DNA of 64,000 nt from Candidatus Flexifilum breve (lineage in GTDB: Bacteria > Chloroflexota > Anaerolineae > Aggregatilineales > Phototrophicaceae), in the NCBI GenBank assembly GCA_016717205.1, contig JADKGC010000004.1:1-64000 (forward strand). The letters run 5' to 3'. Each line of letters opens with the position of its first letter. The stretch's first letter is position 1. The translations under genes were made by a program, and so were the position numbers. Shown piece after piece: positions 52,435 to 60,524 of this stretch. The notes under the pieces were generated by a model. That model ran no database searches, was not told the DNA's origin, and was given only the letters and a program-made list of their open reading frames with translations.

Positions 52435-53160
52435 CTAGTCGACGATGCGGGTGGGCAGCGGCGTGCTATACCATGGCGCGCCGGGGGTCGGGACCATCAG
52501 CGCAGCCGGGACCCACAGGTAGCCATTCGCCAGCACGATTTTGTAGTACGCCTCCGTCGTGTCGAGGCCGACGACCCAGAAGGTCTGCCCCGCGCGCAGC
52601 GTGATGTCGGTGCTGAGGCCGGGGGCGTAGCTGACAAGCGTGTCCGCGGTCAGCAGGCCGACAACCGAACCAGAAGGGATCACCGTGCCGGGCGTGCTGC
52701 TGACGGCCGGCGGCTGCGGGCTGCTGGTCGGCGGTTCACTACCACCCCCTCCGACCGAGCCGTAAGTCGGCAGGCCGTCACAGTTCCCGGTTGCCTCAAA
52801 ATCGATTTGCAGGGGCAGACCATTGCCTGCCGCGCTGCTCAACTGCCAGCGGATCGGGTTGTACTGCGGCGCGACATCATAAGGATCCGAGCCGATACCA
52901 ACTGCATAGGTGCCGAGTACATTGGTAAAGCCGCGGGAGTAGAGGAGCGTGCCCGCGCCATCCCAGATGTTGATGAGAAAGTTTTCCAGATTGCTGCTCA
53001 GGTTATTGCGGTCAAGGATGTGCGACCCGGTATTCATAGCCGTCCAATCGGTGCAGGTGAGCACGACCGTGCCGTTGTAGACGCTGGCGTTGACCGCGGC
53101 GAGTCCTAACACGAACACGAGGACGAGGATGAGCGGAATTGAGAACAGTTTCTTCGGCAT
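52435..53160 (-). CDS. Secreted protein with Pro/Ser linker and SH3-like C-terminus
   Basis: A 241-residue exported protein. Residues 1-26 are a signal peptide (LILVLVFVLGLAAVNASV). The N-terminal domain (about 27-130) has two Cys and a 'NLENFLINIWDGAGTLLYSRGF' segment. A low-complexity linker (SVGGGGSEPPTSSPQPPAV) joins it to a C-terminal unit (about 165-235) resembling a bacterial SH3 domain (VSYAPGLSTDITLRAGQTFWVVGL then ANGYLWVPAAL), which may bind cell wall. Single gene with own terminator. Function unknown. Confidence 0.65.
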   Translation of the reverse strand: MPKKLFSIPLILVLVFVLGLAAVNASVYNGTVVLTCTDWTAMNTGSHILDRNNLSSNLENFLINIWDGAGTLLYSRGFTNVLGTYAVGIGSDPYDVAPQYNPIRWQLSSAAGNGLPLQIDFEATGNCDGLPTYGSVGGGGSEPPTSSPQPPAVSSTPGTVIPSGSVVGLLTADTLVSYAPGLSTDITLRAGQTFWVVGLDTTEAYYKIVLANGYLWVPAALMVPTPGAPWYSTPLPTRIVD

Positions 53161-53250
53161 GCTTCACTCCTTAGATGCTTGATGGATATACACAGCATAG
53201 GGAAGCAGCGTCTAGAGATCGTGTATTCAGCGTGTAGCAGTGGGGGAAAG

Positions 53251-53277
53251 CGGGGCGATCCGGGAAAGATCGCCCCG
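53251..53277 (-). terminator. Hairpin after thrS, probable terminator
   Basis: CGGGGCGATC pairs with GATCGCCCCG around CGGGAAA. Only a short T-run (CTTTCC) follows on the minus strand, so termination may be partial. Confidence 0.55.
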
Positions 53278-53299
53278 AAGTTGGAGATCGTCTCCGCCT

Positions 53300-55108
53300 T
53301 TAGTTGGAGACGAGGTCGAGGCTCATCGAGTTGACCTGCCCCGTGATCAGTTCGATGAACTGGTCGAGTGGCATCGCGCCGAGATCGCGGTCGTCGCGCA
53401 GGCGCACGCTGACCGTGCCGGCGGCTGCGTCGCGGTCCCCCATGATGAGCATGTAGGGGATCAGGCGTTCGCGCGCGGCGACGATCTTGCCGCCCATGCG
53501 CGCCTTGCCCTTGTCGATCTCAAAGCGGATGCCAGCGGCCTTGAGCTTGGCGGCCACCGTTTCCGCGTATTCGATGTTGCGATCCGTGATCGGGATGAGC
53601 ACCGCTTGCACGGGGGCGAGCCACGTCGGGAACGCTCCGGCGAAATGCTCGATGATGATGCCGATGAAGCGTTCCATGCTGCCGAACGGCGCGCGGTGAA
53701 TCATGACCGGGCGCTGACGCGTGCCGTCTTCCGCCACGTATTCCAGCTCAAAGCGTTCCGGCAGGTTGTAGTCGACCTGCACCGTGCCGAGCTGCCATTC
53801 ACGCTTGAGCACATCGCGGAAGATGAAGTCAAGCTTGGGCCCGTAGAACGCCGCTTCGCCCTCTTCGACATGGTACGGCAGGCCGAGTTCATCGCACGCC
53901 TGAATGATGGCGGCGGAGGCTTTCTCCCACAGCGCGTCGCTGCCGACATACTTCTCGCTCTTCGGGTCGCGAATGCCGACGCGGGCGCGGAAGTCCGTCA
54001 GGCCGAGCGTATTGAAGATTTGCTGGATCAGCTTGACCACGTTCTTGAATTCCGCGAGGAGCTGTTCCGGCGTGACGAACAGGTGCGCGTCGTCGACCGT
54101 GAAGCCGCGCACGCGCGTCAAACCGTGCAGTTCGCCCGACTGCTCGTAGCGGTAGACCGTGCCGAATTCCGCGAGGCGGACGGGCAGATCACGGTACGAG
54201 TGCATGTCACTCTTGTAAATCATGATGTGGTGCGGGCAGTTCATCGGCTTGAGCAGGAATTCTTCCTCGTCCACCTTGATCGGCGCATACTGGCTGTCCT
54301 TATAGTAGGGGTAGTGCCCCGACGTGCGGTACAGGTTCAGGTTGCCGATGTGCGGCGTCACGACGGGCAGATAGCCGTTTTCGATCTGCGTCTCGCGCAG
54401 CCAGCGTTCGAGCGTGTCGCGCAGCGTCGCGCCGAGCGGCTTCCACAGCGGCAGCCCCTTGCCGACCAGCGGCGTGAACGTGAACAGGTTGAGCTTTTCG
54501 CCGACGACGCGGTGATCGCGGCGCTTGGCTTCTTCCAAACGGAACAGGTAGTCCTGAAGCTGTTCCGGCGACTCCCACGCCGTCCCATAGATGCGCGTGA
54601 GCTGCTGGCGGTTTTCGTCGCCGCGCCAATACGCGCCCGCGGGCTTCTTGTACGTCACGCTGATCGCTTCCGGGTTGATTTCGCGCGTGTTGACGACGTG
54701 CGGGCCGCGGCACAGATCCGTGAACGTATCCTGCGTATAGAACGTGATCTTCTCGGCGGGCGCGGCGATTTCGTTACCATTGTCGTCCACGCGCCCCGCG
54801 ACCAGATCATTGATCAACTCGACCTTGTACGGCTGATCCTTGAACTGCGCGAGCGCTTCTTCCGGCGTGACTTCGCGCACTGAGAAGTCGACATTCTTGC
54901 GCATGATCTCTTTCATGCGGTTTTCGATCCACTGCATGTCTTCGTCCGTCAGCGGACGGGGCAGTTCGAAATCGTAATAGAAGCCATCTTCGATGGGCGG
55001 GCCGATGGCGATCTTCGTGTTGGGCAGGCGGTCGAGGACGGCCTGCGCCATGATGTGCGCCGTCGAGTGGCGGATTTTGTATAGCTGGCTGCCTACATAG
55101 TCAGGCAT
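53300..55108 (-). CDS. thrS: Threonyl-tRNA synthetase without TGS domain
   Basis: A 602-residue class II synthetase that charges tRNA-Thr. It begins directly with the second additional (editing) domain: IRHSTAHIMAQAV (H-x3-H) near residue 15, then DTFTDLCRGPHV with the Cys and His of the editing site. The catalytic core has motif 2 YRYEQSGELHGLTRVRGFTVDDAH and motif 3 RAPFGSMERFIGIIIE, with zinc ligand Cys in MNCPHH. The anticodon domain (about 500-595) is complete. The N-terminal TGS domain (about 60 residues) of most bacterial enzymes is absent. ATG at 55108 is the only reasonable start. Confidence 0.92.
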   Translation of the reverse strand: MPDYVGSQLYKIRHSTAHIMAQAVLDRLPNTKIAIGPPIEDGFYYDFELPRPLTDEDMQWIENRMKEIMRKNVDFSVREVTPEEALAQFKDQPYKVELINDLVAGRVDDNGNEIAAPAEKITFYTQDTFTDLCRGPHVVNTREINPEAISVTYKKPAGAYWRGDENRQQLTRIYGTAWESPEQLQDYLFRLEEAKRRDHRVVGEKLNLFTFTPLVGKGLPLWKPLGATLRDTLERWLRETQIENGYLPVVTPHIGNLNLYRTSGHYPYYKDSQYAPIKVDEEEFLLKPMNCPHHIMIYKSDMHSYRDLPVRLAEFGTVYRYEQSGELHGLTRVRGFTVDDAHLFVTPEQLLAEFKNVVKLIQQIFNTLGLTDFRARVGIRDPKSEKYVGSDALWEKASAAIIQACDELGLPYHVEEGEAAFYGPKLDFIFRDVLKREWQLGTVQVDYNLPERFELEYVAEDGTRQRPVMIHRAPFGSMERFIGIIIEHFAGAFPTWLAPVQAVLIPITDRNIEYAETVAAKLKAAGIRFEIDKGKARMGGKIVAARERLIPYMLIMGDRDAAAGTVSVRLRDDRDLGAMPLDQFIELITGQVNSMSLDLVSN

Positions 55109-55179
55109 GATCTACGCTCTCCATGTGAGTCTTAGCAGGTCGGAATTATAGCACGCCGAACCGACAGAGTCGGTGACCT

Positions 55180-55234
55180 GTAGGGGCGAACCTAGGTGTT
55201 CGCCCGTCGGGCAGACACACAGGTCTGCCCCTAC
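55180..55234. repeat. REP-like palindrome, GTAGGGGCG type
   Basis: Two back-to-back palindromes: GGGGCGAACCTAGGTGTTCGCCC and GGGCAGACACACAGGTCTGCCCC, the whole bounded by GTAGGGG and CCCCTAC. A near copy is at 63064-63122. It lies upstream of thrS. Confidence 0.8.
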
Positions 55235-55328
55235 GAGTTCGGGTTCGACGCGCTGACGTCAAAGCGCCCGGCACGACTGCCGGGAAAATGTGCAGTTGTT
55301 GGTAGGTGAGGAAATCTATTCGCCGCCG

Positions 55329-55778
55329 TCAGGCGACGGTAGTGGGAGTGTCTTCCGTAACCATGAGGACTTCGTTGAGGACGACCGCGGCGACTTCCTT
55401 CGTGGCGAGTTTGCCCGTCCGGCTCGGAGCAACTTCTGCGCCGTCGTCTTCTGTAACGCGCGTGAACAGGTTCTCGAAGATGTCCAGCGCGAGGAGGTTG
55501 TCAATCGTATCTTCAATCGTGTCGCGGTCGAGGTTGGGCACAATGATATGCGGCGTTTCGAGCGCGGCGTAATGCACGGGCGGGTTATAGGGAATGCCCT
55601 TGCCGACTTCGTAGCTCAGGTCCATCTGGCGCGCCAGATAAGGCAGCGTGACGAACACCGCCGTGTGCAGCGTGTCGTCTTCCATCTTGACGATCACATC
55701 ACAGGCGTCGGGGTTTTTACTCTCAATATCGTGCTTTTCAATCCAGATGCGCACGGGAATCTGCAGACTTGCCACCAT
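55329..55778 (-). CDS. Protein of unknown function, 149 residues
   Basis: A soluble acidic protein opening MVASLQIPVRIWIEKHDIES. The N-terminal part has alternating strands (DACDVIVKMEDDTLHTAVFVTLPYL) and the C-terminal part is helical (TIEDTIDNLLALDIFENLF). No membrane segment or signal. I recognise no family. It is flanked by REP-like repeats downstream and a 269-base intergenic region upstream, and is divergent from the FHA gene. Confidence 0.6.
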   Translation of the reverse strand: MVASLQIPVRIWIEKHDIESKNPDACDVIVKMEDDTLHTAVFVTLPYLARQMDLSYEVGKGIPYNPPVHYAALETPHIIVPNLDRDTIEDTIDNLLALDIFENLFTRVTEDDGAEVAPSRTGKLATKEVAAVVLNEVLMVTEDTPTTVA

Positions 55779-55963
55779 GATATTTCAACCTTTTTTAGGG
55801 CTAAATTTCTACATCAGCCATAACGCTAAACCGTCATTTAAATAACTTTAATCGTTCACAGGATATGCCAGAATCGATTCCAATGTCAAGTCATGGATTG
55901 GTCTGTGATCACCCCGCAAAATGGCGAGATCACGCGGTTACCCTACGCCTCCCCCGCGGCGAT

Positions 55964-55992
55964 TTGACAGGGGAAAGTTCCCTCCCTATACT
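55964..55992 (+). promoter_or_regulatory. Strong sigma-70-type promoter for the FHA-membrane gene
   Basis: TTGACA (55964-55969), a 17-base spacer, and TATACT (55987-55992), close to consensus. It lies 55 bases before the ATG at 56048. A second possible -10, TATAAT, is at 56003-56008. Confidence 0.65.
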
Positions 55993-56047
55993 TCCACTAT
56001 GTTATAATCGAGCTTATATTTAGGCTTCCTCACGAGGAGGACATCGT

Positions 56048-56797
56048 ATGATCCAAGGCGGCGAAAACTTCCGTCTGGTCGTCCGGCGGGGTCCACAACC
56101 AAATCAGAGTTACGACCTGAACAAGGATATTGTGACGCTTGGACGCGATATTACGAATGACATCGTGATCAACGACCCGGAAGTAAGCCGCCATCACATG
56201 CGGATGACTCGCGGCGCTGGTGGGTTCACGATCGAAGACCTTGGTTCGACCAATGGCACGTTCGTCAATGGTCAGCGGCTGACAGGCGCGCGTCCACTCC
56301 GCCCCGGCGATATGATTGGCCTGGGCGAGACGGTGACGCTGGCCTACGAAGCGTTTGGCGCGGCGGGAGCCGCCCCGGACGAAGGCGTGCAGGGAACGAT
56401 GCCGAATCAGGCACAGCGCGGCGCAGCGCAGGTCTATTCATCGCCCGCGCCGCAGCAGCAGCCGATGATGCAGCAGCCCCCCATGCAGCAAGCCGCGCCG
56501 CAGCAGCCAAGCTACAGCTATTCGCCACCCGCCTACAGCGCTCCCCAGCAGCCTGCGGCTGTGCCGCAGCAGCCGGGGTATCCGCAGCAGGGCGACTACG
56601 ATCCCTATGCCGCGCGCGAAGACGAACCGCGCAGCAACACGCGCTGGATTTTGATCGGCTGCGCGGGGCTGTCGCTCTTCTGCTGCTGTTCCAGCGTGGT
56701 CGGTTTGGTGCTGGTCGATCAGGCGTGCTTGTGGAATCGCATTCCGATTGTCTACGATGTGATCCGCGCATTTGGCTACACGATGGTGTGCTCGTAG
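56048..56797 (+). CDS. FHA-domain protein with Pro/Gln-rich linker and membrane anchor
   Basis: A 249-residue protein. Residues about 10-100 form one FHA domain with GRDITNDIVI, SRHH and GSTNGTFVNG, all phosphothreonine-binding positions intact. Residues about 118-195 are a low-complexity linker rich in Pro, Gln, Tyr and Ala. A membrane helix (about 203-228, WILIGCAGLSLFCCCSSVVGLVLV) with four Cys follows and a short external tail. The FHA domain is therefore cytoplasmic and tethered. GAGGAGG upstream supports the start. A phospho-signalling role with an unlinked Ser/Thr kinase is inferred from the family. Confidence 0.85.
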   Translation: MIQGGENFRLVVRRGPQPNQSYDLNKDIVTLGRDITNDIVINDPEVSRHHMRMTRGAGGFTIEDLGSTNGTFVNGQRLTGARPLRPGDMIGLGETVTLAYEAFGAAGAAPDEGVQGTMPNQAQRGAAQVYSSPAPQQQPMMQQPPMQQAAPQQPSYSYSPPAYSAPQQPAAVPQQPGYPQQGDYDPYAAREDEPRSNTRWILIGCAGLSLFCCCSSVVGLVLVDQACLWNRIPIVYDVIRAFGYTMVCS

Positions 56798-56821
56798 TTC
56801 CAGACACAGTTACGATGCAAT

Positions 56822-56855
56822 AACGCCCGGCTCAATGCCGGGCGTTTTGTTTTGT
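56822..56855 (+). terminator. Terminator of the FHA-membrane gene
   Basis: AACGCCCGGC pairs with GCCGGGCGTT around TCAAT, followed by TTTGTTTTG. Convincing stem and T-rich tail 25 bases after the stop. Confidence 0.85.
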
Positions 56856-56921
56856 CCGACCCCACCCCCTGTCAGGGGTAGGTTTTTAATTGTAGGGACG
56901 AGGCATGCCTCGTCCTCGGTA
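56855..56921. repeat. Direct repeat copy 1 with palindromic REP core
   Basis: TCCGACCCCACCCCC, AGGGGTAGG, TTTTTAATTG and TAGGGACGAGGCATGCCTCG follow each other here and again at 62647-62713. The 18-base palindrome GACGAGGCATGCCTCGTC is at 56898-56915. A further copy of the palindrome is at 62935-62952. Confidence 0.85.
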
Positions 56922-57216
56922 GAAAATCGCACCAGAACCGCTCCGCGTAATTCGGCTATGGTTTTCCTCAGCCAAGCCAAATAGATGACGTGGGGCGGGA
57001 TTGCCCTCTCCAGACGACAGGACAAGGCATGCAGGGTCCCTACAGATCATTGTCGAAGGATCCCAGGTTCCATTGGGACCGAAAAACCTACCAGAGGACC
57101 CAAGGCCTGCCTTGCCCCCAGAGAGGAGCCGACATCGCCCGCCAGACCAAATTGGTTTTCGTAGGGACGCAATTTATTGCGTCCGCCGATGTGTTGCAAA
57201 GCGTCATGGAGTGTTT

Positions 57217-58071
57217 TCAGCGTTTGAGCGCCTGCTTCAATCCCCACTGAAACCCCGGTCCGGCGACCGCGCAGTGATCCTGCTCCATGAAGATGTGCTT
57301 CTTGAACGTCAAGCCCGCGTAACGGCGATTCTCGACGATAGCGGCGAATTGCAGCGTCGTACTGAGCGTGCGGTAGTGCAAGTCCTCTTCGTCTGCGCCG
57401 ACTGACCAGTAGACCGTCGCCGGAAGCTCTTGATGCGCCTGCGCATAGGCCGCTTCGTATTGAAACGCGAACCGTTCCCCGTAGCCGAGCGACGGGCTGC
57501 CGATGATGTAAGTCTGGAACAGCGTCGGCGCGGTGAAGAGGCTGTAGGTGGTGAACAAGCCGCCGTAGGAATGCCCCATCAGGATGTGGCGCGCCGGATC
57601 GACGCGGTACTCCCGCTCAATCAGCGGGATCAGCTCGTGCTGGATGAAGCGGTGGAAGTTCGGGGCGTCGCCGCTGGGACAGGGCAGACCGTGCCGCGCT
57701 TCCATCTGCTGATCGATGGCGAGATCGGGCACGGGGGTGAGATCATGGTTGCGCCGCGTAAACGTGACGCGGAAGGCGTCGATGGGATCTTCCGGTTCGG
57801 GGTAGCCGATGCCGACGACGATGGCGTCGGTGGTGCCGCCGCACCACGCCATCCGCCGAATGGTGTCCGTCACCAGCCCGAAGTACCAGTTGCCATCCAG
57901 CACGTAGATGACCGGCCAGCGCTCGGGCGTCGCGTCGAACGGCCACGCTTCATCCGGCGCGCGGTCATAGCCGAGCGGCAGGCCAACGTTGATCTGATAG
58001 CTGCGCCCGGTTTCTTGGGATTCAAGCACACGCGCGGCGCTGCCCAGCACGCGCACAGGGGGGAAGGTCAT
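57217..58071 (-). CDS. Alpha/beta-hydrolase of the IroE/Fes esterase type
   Basis: A 284-residue esterase of the family that includes siderophore esterases and esterase D-like enzymes (PF00756). The N-terminal strand-rich section has VIYVLDGNWYFG and VVGIGYPEPEDPIDAFR. The nucleophile elbow is ILMGHSYGGLFTTYSL (Ser in GHSYGG, near 170), and a C-terminal EQDHCAVAG provides a probable catalytic His. No signal peptide, so likely cytoplasmic. No siderophore genes are nearby, so the substrate is open. The gene ends in a repeat-rich region. Confidence 0.82.
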   Translation of the reverse strand: MTFPPVRVLGSAARVLESQETGRSYQINVGLPLGYDRAPDEAWPFDATPERWPVIYVLDGNWYFGLVTDTIRRMAWCGGTTDAIVVGIGYPEPEDPIDAFRVTFTRRNHDLTPVPDLAIDQQMEARHGLPCPSGDAPNFHRFIQHELIPLIEREYRVDPARHILMGHSYGGLFTTYSLFTAPTLFQTYIIGSPSLGYGERFAFQYEAAYAQAHQELPATVYWSVGADEEDLHYRTLSTTLQFAAIVENRRYAGLTFKKHIFMEQDHCAVAGPGFQWGLKQALKR

Positions 58072-58100
58072 AATGGATTACCTCGATTTGTGGGAGAGAA

Positions 58101-58128
58101 ACAAAGGGACGCCCCGGAGGGCGTCCTG
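58101..58128 (-). terminator. Terminator of the L,D-transpeptidase gene
   Basis: GGACGCCC pairs with GGGCGTCC around CGGA. On the minus strand TTTGTTTC follows. It lies 37 bases after the gene end. Confidence 0.7.
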
Positions 58129-58164
58129 ATAAACATCGTTGATTAAGCGGGAGCGAGAATTGGG

Positions 58165-59907
58165 TCAGACGCCCCAGCCGTCGGCGACCATTTCCTGCGC
58201 GACCGCGCTGACCGGGTCGAACTGACTGCTGACGATTTCCACGATCACGCCGTCTTCCGCCCAGTTGTAGAGCAGTTCCGCGTTGTCGTTTTGCGCCATG
58301 ACGCAGCCGTAGGTATACGGACGACCGACATTCCCGTCCCCAAGATACTGTCCATTGGGCAGCAGCACGCCGCCGTGGAAGCCGTTGACCAAGCCGGGGA
58401 AGACTTCGTAGATGCCCATGAACCAGTACATCTGCCACTGACTGCAGCCGTACGCGCCGCACAGTTCGTAGCTGCCGCCCGCCGCGACAGGGTCGTGATT
58501 CAAAATCTGGAAGATCCCAGGCGCGGTCGGCGCTTGATCCATGCCCGTCGAGATGTCCCAGTTGAAGACGATCTCGCCGTTTTCGTAGGCGACCATGTAC
58601 TGCGTGTCGATGTTGACGACGATGCGCTTATTCGGGATCGGATCGAGCGGGAGGGTGATGTCGCGCGAGGGGAGGTTCATCGTTTCGCCGACGACCAGCC
58701 CCTGTTCCCAGTCACGTCCCGGATTCGCCAGTTGAAGCTGGTAGAAGGGGATGCCGTTCTTGGCCGCGATGCGATAGCCGGTATCGCCGGAAACAACCGT
58801 GTACACGGCGGATTGATAGCGAATGCGCAGGTAGACTTCGCTGGCGAGATCGCTGATCGCTTCCTGCATCTTCTCCATCGTGTCGACGGGTTCGAGGTAG
58901 CGCAGCGCATCGGTTTGCCGCAGCGTGTTGGACTGCGCCTCGACAAAGGTGGCGAACTCGCCTTCACGCAGGTTTAACCCGTCTTCGCCCGCTTCCAGCC
59001 ACGAGGTGAGCGTGTTGCGGTCGGTCGTCCACGAGATTTGCTCATCGCGGATCGGGTCGTAACCGTGCATGATGAACTGCTGCAGCGTGGAGGCGCGCGC
59101 TTGTTCCAAATACGGCGTCGGATCGATTTCATCTGGCGGCATCGGGTCCATGATCAGGCTGAAGCGCGTTTGATCCGCTACATAGGCCAGATTTTCGCGC
59201 AGAGCCGACATGGTCGCGGCGATGTTGAGGAAGCGGCCATCGGAGCCCGGCACGCCGACGAGCTGTTCACCTTCCCAGCGGTACCCTGCGTTATACGGCA
59301 GAATCTTCGACCATTCGGTCAGGTCGAGGAAATAATCCTGCGAGGCAAGTTCGTCGAGCGCGACGACGGGCTGCACGCCGTAACCAAAGGGCACGCCCGA
59401 GAGCCCGATACTGCGAGCGGTTTCCGCGGTGGCGCGGGCATCCAGCGAGAGCCCCATCTCGGCGGGCGTTGCTTCCCACATGCGCTCCTGATCGTACAGG
59501 CGGATGGTTGCGCTGTTCGCCCAGTAATCCTGCAGGGCGGCGGTCGCTTCGTCGACGGTCAAACCGCCGATGTTCAGGCCGAGCGCCCACACGTTCGGGA
59601 AAATGCGCCCCCCGAACACGAACGAGCCGACCCACAGCAAACCCGCGAGCGCGATGACGGCGAAAATCCCCGCCAGCACGACCGGCTTGTTCCGGGTGTG
59701 CCACAGCAGGTCACGGACGAAAATATTCGCTCGCCCAACCCACTCCGCTGAGCGGCTCGGTTCCTGCGGCGACCGCGACATGACCGGGCGCTCGCCGGCG
59801 AAAGTGGGCGTGGTCGTCGGCGCGGTGACATGGCGCTGCTGCCGCGCCGCGTGCCGTTCGCGTGCCCGGCCTTTACGCCGCCGTTCCTCGGGTTGATAGA
59901 TATCCAT
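58165..59907 (-). CDS. L,D-transpeptidase (YkuD) with peptidoglycan-binding and LysM-like regions
   Basis: A 580-residue membrane-anchored cell-wall enzyme. A basic cytoplasmic tail of about 70 residues precedes one membrane helix (about 75-97, VVLAGIFAVIALAGLLWVGSF). Residues about 110-200 match a PG_binding_4 unit (LNIGGLTVDEATAAL), with a second such unit later. A LysM-like segment (YTVVSGDTGYRIAAKNGIPF) is near 370. The C-terminal YkuD domain (about 430-565) has NGFHGGVLLP and the active-site region RPYTYGCVMAQNDNAELL. The usual S-H-G-C is T-Y-G-C: the Cys is kept and the His is replaced. It should crosslink or anchor peptidoglycan if still active. Confidence 0.85.
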   Translation of the reverse strand: MDIYQPEERRRKGRARERHAARQQRHVTAPTTTPTFAGERPVMSRSPQEPSRSAEWVGRANIFVRDLLWHTRNKPVVLAGIFAVIALAGLLWVGSFVFGGRIFPNVWALGLNIGGLTVDEATAALQDYWANSATIRLYDQERMWEATPAEMGLSLDARATAETARSIGLSGVPFGYGVQPVVALDELASQDYFLDLTEWSKILPYNAGYRWEGEQLVGVPGSDGRFLNIAATMSALRENLAYVADQTRFSLIMDPMPPDEIDPTPYLEQARASTLQQFIMHGYDPIRDEQISWTTDRNTLTSWLEAGEDGLNLREGEFATFVEAQSNTLRQTDALRYLEPVDTMEKMQEAISDLASEVYLRIRYQSAVYTVVSGDTGYRIAAKNGIPFYQLQLANPGRDWEQGLVVGETMNLPSRDITLPLDPIPNKRIVVNIDTQYMVAYENGEIVFNWDISTGMDQAPTAPGIFQILNHDPVAAGGSYELCGAYGCSQWQMYWFMGIYEVFPGLVNGFHGGVLLPNGQYLGDGNVGRPYTYGCVMAQNDNAELLYNWAEDGVIVEIVSSQFDPVSAVAQEMVADGWGV

Positions 59908-60011
59908 AGCACAAGCCTCACAACTTACAATGACGCCTTCGTTCCGCAGAGACGGAGTCCACCGTGTGGAGGATACCCTCTATTCTATGGGAAATTTGCT
60001 CACAGCGTAAG

Positions 60012-60356
60012 TTATTTTGCTTCGGTTCGATAATCATTGCGCGGCGGCGAGAATGTGTCGATCACCAAACTGTCGACGAGCGCCCGCGCGCTGTGCCGGA
60101 CGCCGCCGGGGACAGCATAGCTGCTGCCCGCTTCACAGATGCTCGTCTCCCCGTTGATGGTGAGCTCCATCCGCCCATAGATCACGTAACCGACCTGATC
60201 GTTCATGTGGTTGTGGTCGGGGACGACCGCGCCCCGAACAAGAAAGAATTCGCAAAGCATGACTTCATCAGTGATGCCCATGGTGCGCCGATGCACGCCC
60301 GGCAGCATTTCTACCTGTGACGCGGCTTCTGGTGTGATAAAATATCCGTCAGGCAT
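60012..60356 (-). CDS. Cupin-domain protein
   Basis: A 114-residue single-domain cupin. Motif 1 is VVPDHNHMNDQVGYVIYGRME (His, His, Gln in place of Glu) and motif 2 is YAVPGGVRHSAR (His). The metal set is close to standard, so a bound metal is likely. ATG at 60356 (MPDGYFITPEA) has AGGGG upstream; an in-frame ATG at 60371 is possible. Single gene between the transpeptidase and the divergent amylase-type gene. Cupins of this size often handle small molecules or serve as stress proteins; no substrate can be named. Confidence 0.8.
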   Translation of the reverse strand: MPDGYFITPEAASQVEMLPGVHRRTMGITDEVMLCEFFLVRGAVVPDHNHMNDQVGYVIYGRMELTINGETSICEAGSSYAVPGGVRHSARALVDSLVIDTFSPPRNDYRTEAK

Positions 60357-60524
60357 AGCAACCCCTAGCATTTTGCATGTGTATTATGGCGACCAAGCCC
60401 CCCTTTGTAAATAAACATGGTATCAAGATTGTTTAATGGTGCATGTAAACGCTCCGGTGTTAAAATTACGATCATTACACACATAGGTAACTCGCTCCCG
60501 GTTTTTCAGAGGACTCCCGAGAAC

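Larger units (their letters stand above)
56798..57216. other. 419-base intergenic stretch with terminator and repeats
   Basis: It contains the terminator of the FHA gene, a copy of the 67-base direct repeat (56855-56921) with a GACGAGGCATGCCTCGTC palindrome, and a further GTAGGGACGCAAT/ATTGCGTCC palindrome near 57160-57184. No convincing gene is visible. Confidence 0.7.

Noticed and set aside
55109..55330. T-box leader upstream of thrS
   Set aside because: No AGGGTGG-type T-box sequence or terminator/antiterminator pair on the minus strand; the region holds a REP palindrome.
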